Under the pieces are notes generated by a model. It was given only the letters and a program-made list of their open reading frames with translations, did not search any database and was not told the DNA's origin. Made by a program: the position numbers and the translations under genes. Shown here one piece after another: positions 17,611 through 25,444 of a DNA stretch of 64,000 nt. How positions within the stretch are numbered: the stretch's first letter is position 1; each line of letters opens with the position of its first letter. The stretch covers positions 1,116,001-1,180,000 of the forward strand of contig NZ_CP058214.1 of NCBI RefSeq assembly GCF_015482775.1. Reading direction: 5' to 3'. This stretch comes from Kaustia mangrovi (GTDB lineage: Bacteria > Pseudomonadota > Alphaproteobacteria > Rhizobiales > Im1).

Positions 17611-18686
17611 AGCACCACCTCACGGAAGAAGGTCTCGCGCTCGCAGCACATGAGGGCGGCGCGCTTGTGGGGAAAATCGAATTCCTTGACCTTCACATAG
17701 CCCGTATCGGACGAATAGCTCAGCATGCGCTTGTGCGAGGCGCGCGGCTCGCCCACGACCCGCCGGGTGCGCGGTTCGTCCAGGAACAGATAGTGGGTGA
17801 GCGAGCGGAACCAGGCGAGCGTCTTCGGCCGGCCCAGATGGCGCTTGTTGCCGATCAGCCCGTGCCAGCCACGGTCGAAATCCTCCGCCTCGTAATAGGG
17901 GCCGAGACGGTCCTCCTTTGCCCAGTAGAACTCGAAATAGGCGGCCGGCTCCCCGTCGAAGCTACCGATCACGCCGAAGATGTGCGGATCGGCCTCCTGC
18001 TTTGCCAGATACTCGTCATGCTCGGCCTCGCTGCCGGCAAGCTCCCAGTAGAAATCGACGCGCGGCGCGTTCATCCACTCATGGAAGAGGGCGAGGTCGC
18101 GCTTGCGCTCGATAGGCCGAAAAGAAAGAGCCATGCCGAGCTCCGGCAGCCAGCGCTCGTAAAGCGTCCCCACCGGACGCGGCGGGCGCAGGGGCGGCAG
18201 GCGATCGTCCGGTCCGAGCGACGAGCGCAGGCAGGGATAGGCCGCATGGTTCGCCTGATACCGCCACAACAGCGGAAGCTGGTAGAACTGTCGGCGGGCG
18301 ACCGCATGGCGAAGCCCCCCGTCGACCGTGCGCGAGGCCGTAGCGAGCACCGAGGCCGCGGGCAGCTCGGCAGGCTCCGGCAGCAGCAGCTCTTCAGCCT
18401 CCGGCATGCGCATGAAGGCCGCCTCGACGAGGACAGCAACCATCGCGGCCTCTTCAAGCGCGCCGACACGGAAGCGGAACGCCTCGAGCCCGGGCGGATG
18501 ATCGGCACCCGGAAGGAGCACCGCCTCGGCGAGGACACCGCCCTCCCCCGCCGCCTGCAGGCAGGGACGGCCGTCCCGGGTTGCCGTGAGCCGGACCGCG
18601 AGGTCGCCTTGCGCGAAGGCGGAGTGGTGATAGGTCGTCTCCAGCATTTGCGGTGCGGCCGGTGCGATGGGCTGCTGAACGGTCAT
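17607..18686 (-). CDS. iucB: N6-hydroxylysine acetyltransferase, IucB/RhbD-like
   Basis: This enzyme acetylates the hydroxylated side-chain amine to give the hydroxamate. The 359-residue protein has a variable N-terminal half and a C-terminal GNAT domain of the siderophore type. Motifs include FHEWMNAPRVDFYWEL near residue 205, DPHIFGVIGSFDGEPAAYFE near 240, DRLGPYYEAEDFDRGWHGLIG near 265, and FLDEPRTRRVVGEPRASH near 305. Three bases separate its ATG from the iucA stop, and its own stop overlaps the iucC start. Both neighbours and the motif set point to hydroxamate synthesis. Confidence 0.9.
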   Translation of the reverse strand: MTVQQPIAPAAPQMLETTYHHSAFAQGDLAVRLTATRDGRPCLQAAGEGGVLAEAVLLPGADHPPGLEAFRFRVGALEEAAMVAVLVEAAFMRMPEAEELLLPEPAELPAASVLATASRTVDGGLRHAVARRQFYQLPLLWRYQANHAAYPCLRSSLGPDDRLPPLRPPRPVGTLYERWLPELGMALSFRPIERKRDLALFHEWMNAPRVDFYWELAGSEAEHDEYLAKQEADPHIFGVIGSFDGEPAAYFEFYWAKEDRLGPYYEAEDFDRGWHGLIGNKRHLGRPKTLAWFRSLTHYLFLDEPRTRRVVGEPRASHKRMLSYSSDTGYVKVKEFDFPHKRAALMCCERETFFREVVL

Positions 18687-18689
18687 GGT

Positions 18690-20462
18690 TCACGCCTCCA
18701 TGAGCGGGTTGGGCAGGTCGACATAGGCGGAAAGCGGGTCGGTGACCTCGGTGTTCTCGTTGACGTTGCGGAAGAAGATCATGAAGTTCCCCTTCGCCTT
18801 GAGCGTCGGCGAGGAGAGGAGGTAGTCGATGGCGGAGGTGTCCTTCAGGCCCTCGCCGCGCAGCCGCTCGAGGAAGTCGCGGAAGAGCGCGACGAGCCGT
18901 TCTTCGGCGGCGAGGCCCGGCAGGGCGAGCGCGGCGATCGCGCCGAAGACGCTGTTGACCACCAGGTAGTAGCCGACGAGGCGGGCGGCCTCCGCAGTGG
19001 GGAAGACATGGCCTGCGGCAGTGTCGAGATCGGGCAGGTAGCGCTCCAGATCCGCCCGGTGCTCGCGCACATAGCCCGTGCCCTGGCAGTCCCGGTAGTA
19101 GAGGACACCGGGCCAGCCGCCATCGAGGCCGAGGACGATATTCTGCTGATGGGCACCGAAGAGCAGCCCGTAGTCGGCCTGCGCCACGAGTAGCGGCTCG
19201 ACCGCCACCTCCAGGAAGCGCGCGAACCAGCGCTCCGCCACCCGGCCCGCACTGTCATACTCCCCGCGCGCGATCCGGCGCACGAGCCCCGACAGGAGGC
19301 TTTCGCGTCCGTCCGTCCCCGTCTCGCACAGGGCGGCGAGGACGGCGGCGGAGGGCTGGTCGTCCCCCATGAACGGGTTCTCGCGGAAGACGACGGTCGT
19401 CTCCGGCACGACCCGGCCGTCGGAGTCGCGCAAGGAGAGATGGGCCGGCTCGCCCATGACATGGAAGGCGGGATAGCGCTGCCTCAGGGACTGGCCGAGC
19501 GGCCCCTCGAGCAGCCGGTAGACTTCCCGGCCGCGCTCGCATTCATGGGGTTCGATGACGCGCAAAGAATTGGTGAGGCGCAGGTTCAGCGAGAATTTCA
19601 GCATCCACGGCGCATGGGACCCGTAGATGGCGCGCAGCGAGGTGGTCGCCAGCCAGGGCGCGCCCGCCGAACCGAGATCGACGGCGAGCCCGCAGGCGAA
19701 GAACCGCTCGATCCGGGGCTCGAGCCTCAGCCTTGCGGCCTGCCAGGGATGGACCGGCACGAGCACCCTGTCCGCCGGCAGGTCGCCGAGCTCGGCGGCA
19801 AGCCCGGGATCGGCCTCCATCAGCGAGCCTGCGATCTCCGGCGCGGCCGTCTCGCAGGCGCTCTCATGGGCCAGGGCGGCCGGAGACACCGCCCACCAGC
19901 GAAGCGCGAAACCATTACCGTGCTCCGGCGCGAACAGACGCGAATCCTCCGGCGTGAACTCGTCGCGGCTGCGCGGGGCGGGGTGGACTGCATGGCCATA
20001 TCTCAGGCCTTGTTCGGCCTCGATGAACCGGCAGGCCAGCGCCCGGTCCGGCCCGTCCCCGTCCGGCAGGCGGTCGACCGCATCGGAGACGTTCATGGCA
20101 CTGTCGACCACCCGGCGCAGGAAGATCATGCGCTGGCGCGCCGTCGCCTCGCCGCAAATCGCGGATTCGCGGGTCAGCAGGGTGAGCGCATGCACGAAGC
20201 TGATCGGCTCCGCCGTCTGCCCGGCGCGATGCTCAAGCAGCGGAAAGACGAAGGCATGCCGTCCGACCGTGGAGCGATGGGCGAGCGGTGCGAGAAGGTC
20301 GCAGCCCGACTGCTCCAGCGGGAACCGGACGACAGACTGCGCCCGGCATGACGCCACGCCATGCGCGTCGGGTGCGAGCACGCTCCAGCCCGCCCATTCC
20401 CTCATCAGCGCGTTCAGGAAGGCTGTCGCGCTGATATTGTCTGCTTTCGTCTGGTCTGTCAC
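18690..20462 (-). CDS. iucA: NIS siderophore synthetase, IucA-like
   Basis: This is the first gene of the siderophore operon, encoding a 590-residue IucA/IucC-family synthetase expected to join acetyl-hydroxylysine to citrate. Seen motifs are FVHALTLLTRESAI, the RVLVPVHPWQAARL block near residue 235, ATTSLRAIYG and KFSLNLRLTNSLRV near 280-300, and LLFGAHQQNIVLGLDGG near 430. Translation starts at a GTG (20462). An iron-box-like 17-mer ends 16 bases upstream, so promoter control by iron is likely. It diverges from an MFS exporter gene. Confidence 0.92.
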   Translation of the reverse strand: MTDQTKADNISATAFLNALMREWAGWSVLAPDAHGVASCRAQSVVRFPLEQSGCDLLAPLAHRSTVGRHAFVFPLLEHRAGQTAEPISFVHALTLLTRESAICGEATARQRMIFLRRVVDSAMNVSDAVDRLPDGDGPDRALACRFIEAEQGLRYGHAVHPAPRSRDEFTPEDSRLFAPEHGNGFALRWWAVSPAALAHESACETAAPEIAGSLMEADPGLAAELGDLPADRVLVPVHPWQAARLRLEPRIERFFACGLAVDLGSAGAPWLATTSLRAIYGSHAPWMLKFSLNLRLTNSLRVIEPHECERGREVYRLLEGPLGQSLRQRYPAFHVMGEPAHLSLRDSDGRVVPETTVVFRENPFMGDDQPSAAVLAALCETGTDGRESLLSGLVRRIARGEYDSAGRVAERWFARFLEVAVEPLLVAQADYGLLFGAHQQNIVLGLDGGWPGVLYYRDCQGTGYVREHRADLERYLPDLDTAAGHVFPTAEAARLVGYYLVVNSVFGAIAALALPGLAAEERLVALFRDFLERLRGEGLKDTSAIDYLLSSPTLKAKGNFMIFFRNVNENTEVTDPLSAYVDLPNPLMEA

Positions 20463-20477
20463 GGCGGCCCCGGTCGA

Positions 20478-20494
20478 TTTAGAACCAGTCTAAG
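20478..20494. promoter_or_regulatory. Iron-box-like 17-mer, copy 1
   Basis: TTTAGAACCAGTCTAAG is an imperfect palindrome just upstream of the iucA GTG. It resembles the Irr/ICE-type iron control element of rhizobia as I remember it (TTTAGAA, short spacer, TTCTAAA). A related copy lies 54 bases away, about five helical turns, on the same face of the DNA. Confidence 0.55.
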
Positions 20495-20531
20495 AAGTTT
20501 TAAAAGAACAATTTTAATACTTCTTCTGTTT

Positions 20532-20548
20532 TTTAGAATTAGTCTACA
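20532..20548. promoter_or_regulatory. Iron-box-like 17-mer, copy 2
   Basis: TTTAGAATTAGTCTACA matches copy 1 at 13 of 17 positions, sharing TTTAGAA and AGTCTA exactly. It is placed between the divergent iucA and MFS exporter genes, in a strongly AT-rich stretch (about 20475-20600), so one regulator could control both directions. Confidence 0.55.
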
Positions 20549-20604
20549 TTGAAAGACGCTCTCTATTTACTATTCGTAATGGCGTATTGCATAAACACTG
20601 CGAT

Positions 20605-21843
20605 ATGACAAGAAACCATGCCGATTGTGACAGAAATAAGGGGGTCGGATCGCACACTCCACAGAGCGCGGGCCGGCTTGCCGTCGCGGTGTCGACCATC
20701 GGTGTCGGCCAATCCGGATTCGTCGCGCTCATTCCCCTGATCGCCGACAGGGTGGGGCTGGGGCCGGGCGCTATCGGCTTCGCAGTCGCGCTCGGCTCGC
20801 TCGCCTTCCTTGTCGCCGCCCCCATCTGGGGCCATCGCGGCGAGCGCATCGGGCGCGCCCGGCTCATGCGCCGGCTCGGCCTCGTCGCGCTCGCAAGCCA
20901 TCTTGCCGTAATCGCCGTGATGGCCGTGCCGCCCGCCCCGCCCCTCGCCGCGCTCGGCGCACTCTGTGCCGCGCGGTTCGCCTATGGCGTGGCGGGCGCC
21001 GGCATGATGCCGACAGCTCAGGCCTGGATCGCGGGCACGACCGCGCCCGAGGCGCGCCCGGCCGCTCTCGCGCGGCTGAGTGCGGGGCTCGGCACTGGCC
21101 GGATCCTCGGCTCCCTGGCGGCCATTGCGAGCCCGCTCCATCCGCTCGCGCCCTTCGCGCTGATGGCGGCCAGCACCGCAAGCGTCGCGCTGGTGCCGCG
21201 CTCGGCGGCACCGGCCGGGCCGGCCGGATCGGCGGCGACAGCCCAGCCGCAGCCGCCCCTCTCCCTCCGCGACCTGTGGCCCGTCATCGCCATCGGCTTT
21301 CTGCTGACCGTCTGCTTCGGGCAGATCCAGGTGACTCTCGGCCCATTTCTGCAAGTTGTGTTGAACACCACCCCTGCCGACGCCACGGCGACGACCGGCT
21401 GGCTGCTCGCGCTGGTCGCCATCGCCATGATCGCCACGCAGATGCTCGTCGTGCCGCGCCTGCGCCTTGGACCGCACGGCAGCGTCGTCGCCGGCGCGGC
21501 CACTGTGTGCGCCGGCACCGCCGCCATCCTTGCAAGCGGCACGGTGTGGGAAATCGCCGCAGGGCTTGCGCTCGCCGGAGCGGGCACCGCCCTTGCCACG
21601 CCGGGCTATACGGCCTGGCTCACAGGCAGGGTGGAGCGCGCCGCGCAAGGCCGCGCGACGGGCTGGCTCGCCAGCGCCCATGTGGGTGGCCAGGGCATAG
21701 GCGCGCTTACCGGCGGGCTCGCCTTCGAGCTCTGGCCCGCCCTACCCTTCCTGGATTGCGCGATCATTGCCGGGCTGGTCGCCCTCATCGCGGCCTGGAT
21801 GGGCCGCGCGAGGCGACACACGCCCCGGGGTCAGTCCGGATGA
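20605..21843 (+). CDS. MFS transporter, probable siderophore exporter (ShiF-like position)
   Basis: This inner-membrane carrier of 412 residues has about 12 hydrophobic helices. The MFS loop motif is seen as APIWGHRGERIGRARLMRR between helices 2 and 3. It diverges from iucA across a shared regulatory region, a place where MFS exporters such as ShiF are found in aerobactin loci. Export of the apo-siderophore is therefore inferred from context. ATG 20605 is used; a TTG six codons earlier is weaker. The last 13 bases overlap the 3' end of the convergent AraC-type gene. Confidence 0.82.
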   Translation: MTRNHADCDRNKGVGSHTPQSAGRLAVAVSTIGVGQSGFVALIPLIADRVGLGPGAIGFAVALGSLAFLVAAPIWGHRGERIGRARLMRRLGLVALASHLAVIAVMAVPPAPPLAALGALCAARFAYGVAGAGMMPTAQAWIAGTTAPEARPAALARLSAGLGTGRILGSLAAIASPLHPLAPFALMAASTASVALVPRSAAPAGPAGSAATAQPQPPLSLRDLWPVIAIGFLLTVCFGQIQVTLGPFLQVVLNTTPADATATTGWLLALVAIAMIATQMLVVPRLRLGPHGSVVAGAATVCAGTAAILASGTVWEIAAGLALAGAGTALATPGYTAWLTGRVERAAQGRATGWLASAHVGGQGIGALTGGLAFELWPALPFLDCAIIAGLVALIAAWMGRARRHTPRGQSG

Positions 21844-22871
21844 CGGACCAGTTCGCCGCTCCTGCGAAACTCGGAGGGAGAACATCCCATCCACCGCCTG
21901 AAGGCACGGGTGAAATTCGCATGCTCCTCATAGCCGAGCGAGATTGCGATATCCATGAGCGGCAATTCGGTCTCGCGCAGCAGAGCGAGTGCCCGTTCGC
22001 GGCGGGCGACATCCACGATGTCCCTATAGGAATAGCCCTTGTCCCGCAGGCGCCTCTGAAGGCCCTGCACGCTCAGCCCGGCCATCCGCGCCGCTCCGTC
22101 GATATCGGCATTGCCGTCGAGAAGACGCAGGGCCACGACGGCGGAGAGAGACCGCGCCGGCTCCGGCGCGTCCGACAGCGCCACATCGGCCACGACCTCG
22201 CGCAGGGTCACCGGACCGCCCCCTCCGGGCACCCCGGCCCTCCTCTCCTGGGCGAGATCGGCGGGGGCCAGGACCACGCCCGTGCCGAGACGGCCGAACC
22301 GAACCGGAATCTGCAGCCGGTCCTCGAGCAGCGCAGCCCCCTCTGTGCGCGGATAATTGACCTCGATCCAGGCCGGGCGCCAATCCTGGCCCAGATACAG
22401 CCGGCACAACCACATCATCGGCGGAATGAGATGATCGGTGTGCTGGGTGACATCCAGATCCGTTAGCGGGATCACGTTGCGCCAGAGCCAGTGGTCGGTG
22501 TCCCAGACGAGATCCAGGCTGGAGCTGCTCCGATGGGCCCAGTCCGTCGCACACAGGCGCCGCAACGCCGCCCCCAGCGTGGGCGCCGACATGCCGTATC
22601 TTGCCCACATCCCGTAGGCTGTCTCCGGCATGCCCTGGCCGACATCGAGACCGAATGTGCGGTCACCCAGATGGCGCGCGCACCGTTCGATAAGACCGAC
22701 CATGGCGGCAAGCGGTATCGGGGTTTGCGGCGAACCGATCACGCCGACCGGCAGACCTTCCTGCTCGAAGGCCTTCTGAAGCGCGCGTTCGCCCGCACGT
22801 TGCTCGAACAGTTCAGGCAACGACCCCAGGCCGCTGATCCGGACAAGATCGACCGCCCCCCGAAAAGCCAT
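21831..22871 (-). CDS. AraC-family transcriptional regulator with N-terminal ligand domain
   Basis: This is a 346-residue regulator. The C-terminal 90 residues hold two helix-turn-helix units: IDGAARMAGLSVQGLQRRL, then MDIAISLGYEEHANFTRAFR and the closing RRWMGCSPSEFRR, the AraC/XylS signature. The N-terminal 200 residues look like the arabinose-binding-like domain found in OruR-type regulators. It abuts the siderophore exporter gene convergently, so it may regulate the locus, as AraC-type regulators do in several siderophore systems, with the siderophore as ligand; this is inference. ATG 22871 is preferred to a start 29 codons upstream because the conserved region begins right after it. Confidence 0.9.
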   Translation of the reverse strand: MAFRGAVDLVRISGLGSLPELFEQRAGERALQKAFEQEGLPVGVIGSPQTPIPLAAMVGLIERCARHLGDRTFGLDVGQGMPETAYGMWARYGMSAPTLGAALRRLCATDWAHRSSSSLDLVWDTDHWLWRNVIPLTDLDVTQHTDHLIPPMMWLCRLYLGQDWRPAWIEVNYPRTEGAALLEDRLQIPVRFGRLGTGVVLAPADLAQERRAGVPGGGGPVTLREVVADVALSDAPEPARSLSAVVALRLLDGNADIDGAARMAGLSVQGLQRRLRDKGYSYRDIVDVARRERALALLRETELPLMDIAISLGYEEHANFTRAFRRWMGCSPSEFRRSGELVRHPD

Positions 22872-23028
22872 GGCGTCCCCCCGACGCAAAATGACAGTCC
22901 GGCCCCCACCTGTGCTTACTAGTGCCTTTGCCGCGCGAAGACAAGGCGGCGCGCACATAGCGGTACGCCAGGTCCGAATGCCAGCGTGCGGCGTTCGATG
23001 CGGTCCAGTGAGATTGTGCGGGGTTAGA

Positions 23029-23103
23029 TGGTGGGCGCGGCTGGGATTGAACCAGCGACCCCTACGATGTCAACGTAGTGCTCTCCCGCTGAGCTACGCG
23101 CCC
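23029..23103 (-). tRNA. tRNA-Val (GAC anticodon)
   Basis: The reverse strand folds into a full cloverleaf. The acceptor arm is GGGCGCG/CGCGCCC and the D arm GCTC/GAGC. The anticodon stem CTACG/CGTAG encloses TTGACAT with anticodon GAC. The T arm GCTGG/CCAGC encloses TTCAATC. Discriminator A is followed by a genomically encoded CCA (23031-23029). GAC reads GUC/GUU valine codons. Confidence 0.97.
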
Positions 23104-23240
23104 TGAGGTCACGGCCTCGCGACCGCACACACCCTATATCGGGAAGCGCGGCGGGGTGCAAGACCCGGTGTGGGGACAATATCGCGATTGGACCTGAGGG
23201 ACCGTGCAGAGCCGGTTATTCGCCGCCCGGAGCCTGCCCC

Positions 23241-23600
23241 TCATGCCGCCATCATCCGGTCCACCTCGCGCACGAGATCGCGCAGATGGAACGGCTTCGA
23301 CAGGACCTTCGCATCCTTGGGCGCCTTGGAATCGGGGCTGAGGGCGACAGCGGCAAAGCCCGTGATGAACATGATCTTCAGGGCCGGGTCGAGCTCGGCG
23401 GCAAGCCGTGCCAGCTCGATCCCGTCCATCTCCGGCATGACGATGTCGGTCAGGAGCAGGTCGAAATGGGCCTGCTTGAGCTCCTCATAGGCGCTCGCGC
23501 CATCGCCGAACTCCGTCACCTCGTGGCCGGCGCGCTCCAGGGCGCGGGCCAGGAAGCGCCGCAAATCGTGGTCGTCTTCGGTCAGCAGTATCTTCGCCAT
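23241..23600 (-). CDS. cpdR: CpdR-like single-domain response regulator
   Basis: This stand-alone receiver domain of 119 residues has no output domain. The acidic pocket (Glu8, Asp9, Asp10), the phosphorylation site Asp52 (DLLLTDIVMPEMDG), the threonine switch in MFITGFA and the lysine in LSKPFHL are all present. In Caulobacter and Sinorhizobium unphosphorylated CpdR helps load substrates on the ClpXP protease during the cell cycle. The neighbouring amidohydrolase and hisN-like genes are the neighbours of cpdR in related genomes as far as I recall. The cell-cycle role is inferred from family and context. Confidence 0.88.
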   Translation of the reverse strand: MAKILLTEDDHDLRRFLARALERAGHEVTEFGDGASAYEELKQAHFDLLLTDIVMPEMDGIELARLAAELDPALKIMFITGFAAVALSPDSKAPKDAKVLSKPFHLRDLVREVDRMMAA

Positions 23601-23872
23601 AGCTCTCGTTCATGCGCCAGAGCGCCTCGCCAGGCAAGCCCCGGCCGGTCTTGGGACCGGGTGCCGGTTCAATCCGATTTGAGACCCGTCTACCTGCGAA
23701 CGGTAAACGCCCTGTGAAGCGGGCGGGTGCCCCATAGCGGTCCATGCGCCGGCGTGTCCTTGCGGCCACATGGCGGACACGGGCTTGCGCCGGCGCCGTC
23801 CCGGTTCATAATGACAGACGGGCGTGAGGGAGCGTGACCGGAAGGACAGGGGACTCGGGGCAGACGGAGACC

Positions 23873-24775
23873 ATGGCAGAGACACCGCCCGCAAGCCTGT
23901 TCACCCCGCCATTCGAAGTTGTCCGGCCGCGCACCCAGCTTTTCCCGGCCGTCTTCAACTCGCCCCATAGCGGCCGGGTCTATCCGGCGGAGTTCCTGGC
24001 CGTCTCCAGGCTCGACGCCCATGCCCTGCGCCGTTCGGAGGACTGCTATGTGGACGAATTGTTCGCCGATGTCGCCTCGCTCGGCTGCCCGCTCCTGAAG
24101 GCCCATTTCCCGCGCGCCTATCTCGATGTCAACCGGGAGGCCTACGAGCTCGACCCGACCATGTTCGACGAGCCCCTGCCGGGCTATGTGAACATCTCCT
24201 CCATCCGCGTCGCCGGCGGGCTCGGCACGATCCCGCGGATCGTGAGCGATTCGGAGGAGATCTACCGCGCGCCCCTGCGCTTCCCCGAAGCGAAGGCGCG
24301 CATTCAGTCGCTCTACATGCCCTATCACCGGTGCCTGGAGGCCCTTGTGGCACGGACCGCACGCATTTTCGGCCACGCGCTGCTGATCGACTGCCACTCC
24401 ATGCCGTCCTCGGCATCGGGCGCCATGATGGGCGACCTCCTGCCCCGGCCCGACTTCGTGCTCGGCGACCGCTACGGGTCGACATGCTCGCCGGTGGTCA
24501 CCGATTTCGTCGAGGAGCTCCTGACCAAACGCGGCTATTCGGTCACGCGCAACAAGCCCTATGCCGGCGGCTACATCACGCAGAACTACGGCCGCCCGGT
24601 CTCCGGCATCCATGCACTTCAGGTGGAAATCAACCGCGCGCTCTACATGGATGAAGAGACGCTCGCCCATCATGGCGGTTATTACAGGCTGGCAGAGGAC
24701 GTTCTTCAGGTGATGCGCCAGCTCGTCACGCAGCTTCCCGCTCTCCTGCGCCCCAACCGGATCGCTGCGGAATAG
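23873..24775 (+). CDS. N-formylglutamate amidohydrolase family protein (second copy)
   Basis: This 300-residue zinc-hydrolase family member is closer to the family consensus than the copy at 4.8 kb. It has FNSPHSGRVYP near residue 30, AYLDVNREAYELDPTMFDEPLP near 80, HALLIDCHSMPS near 165, and the C-terminal QNYGRPVSGIHALQVEINRALYMDE. The family hydrolyses N-formyl or related amide bonds of acidic amino acids, but no hut genes are present. ATG 23873 is used; a GTG at 23834 with an adjacent purine run is possible. It is divergent from cpdR. A candidate small RNA on the opposite strand lies just downstream. Confidence 0.85.
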   Translation: MAETPPASLFTPPFEVVRPRTQLFPAVFNSPHSGRVYPAEFLAVSRLDAHALRRSEDCYVDELFADVASLGCPLLKAHFPRAYLDVNREAYELDPTMFDEPLPGYVNISSIRVAGGLGTIPRIVSDSEEIYRAPLRFPEAKARIQSLYMPYHRCLEALVARTARIFGHALLIDCHSMPSSASGAMMGDLLPRPDFVLGDRYGSTCSPVVTDFVEELLTKRGYSVTRNKPYAGGYITQNYGRPVSGIHALQVEINRALYMDEETLAHHGGYYRLAEDVLQVMRQLVTQLPALLRPNRIAAE

Positions 24776-24817
24776 GGCACCGCCAGGGGGCATCTCCGAG
24801 ACATCTAAACTCCGGAC

Positions 24818-24911
24818 AAAAAAAGGGCCGTTGGCACGGACGTGCAACGGCCCAAGTCTAGGGAGGAAACGCCCAGGAAGGGCTGCGGGCAAGGACGTCG
24901 TCCTCAACCCG
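24818..24911 (-). ncRNA. Candidate small RNA with anti-Shine-Dalgarno motif (possibly alpha-r8/MmgR family)
   Basis: On the minus strand a promoter-like pair (CTTGAT, 18-nt spacer, CATATT at 24948-24919) leads to a start near 24911. The transcript would hold a 5' hairpin (24912-24885; GCGGG/CCCGC with an inner GGACG/CGTCC), then a single-stranded stretch carrying UUUCCUCCCU. It would end in a GC-rich hairpin (24853-24825, one bulge) followed by seven U (24824-24818). Length is about 95 nt. The order hairpin, UUUCCUCCCU, terminator is how I remember the rhizobial alpha-r8 family (MmgR of Sinorhizobium); that identification is from memory. No protein frame competes with it. Confidence 0.7.
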
Positions 24912-24918
24912 CACGCCC

Positions 24919-24948
24919 AATATGACGCTGCAGCGCACAAGGATCAAG
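24919..24948 (-). promoter_or_regulatory. Promoter of the candidate small RNA
   Basis: On the minus strand, -35-like CTTGAT (24948-24943) and -10-like CATATT (24924-24919) are 18 bases apart, close to the alphaproteobacterial housekeeping pattern, directly ahead of the hairpin that would begin the RNA. Confidence 0.5.
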
Positions 24949-25444
24949 GTGCAACGCCAAAAGTGCGACAATCTGTCCAGTAAGAACAGGGGAAAAATAC
25001 CCGAAAAGAGTCACCTCAGATCGATATAATAATATTTCTAATCAATGAGTTATTGGACCTGTGCCGAAAGACTGAGCGACACAAAGATTGCCCAATAAAT
25101 GAGCAATTGCATTGCTGCAGTGCACATAAAACGGCCACGATGGACGCACATTTGCGACCCATGCCGTCGCAGGCACCGGAGCGTATGCGGTCGCACGGGC
25201 GAATGGACCGGAACAGTCGGGCTCGCGGCGTCGAACATCCAGATAGGTGCGCTGGCGGCGGCTTCAATAGCAAGGCCGGCCGGGCCACGCAACTCATGAG
25301 CCAGTGCCCCGGCCTCGATCCCCATGATTCGAGGCCTACCCGGAGGAGAGCGTTGCCTCTGCCACCCCGGCTGGGCTACCTACGGCGGATAGTCAGGCGG
25401 CTCTTGCGTGCCGCCCCCTCAACGACCGCCGGAGAACATATCCC
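24949..25444. other. AT-rich intergenic region before hisN
   Basis: No gene is supported in this stretch. Its first 150 bases are much richer in A+T than the surroundings and include a 7-bp inverted repeat (TTATTGG at 25050-25056, CCAATAA at 25092-25098). The rest has short open frames on both strands without recognisable features. Confidence 0.45.

Noticed and set aside
20463..20604. AT-rich stretch considered as an origin or phage attachment site
   Set aside because: No DnaA boxes, integrase gene or duplicated tRNA end is nearby, and the stretch is explained by a divergent promoter.
23029..23103. tRNA-Val as an integration site for a genomic island
   Set aside because: No integrase and no direct repeat of the tRNA 3' end was seen in the window, and the flanking genes are core-type.
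22870..23106. A 78-codon open frame ending in LGLNQRPLRCQRSALPLSYAP
   Set aside because: This ending is the well-known false translation of the reverse of a tRNA gene. The tRNA-Val cloverleaf covers it.
25016..25325. Small minus-strand frames (about 91-93 codons) in the AT-rich gap before hisN
   Set aside because: Cys/Arg-rich sequence with no signature and no convincing start site.
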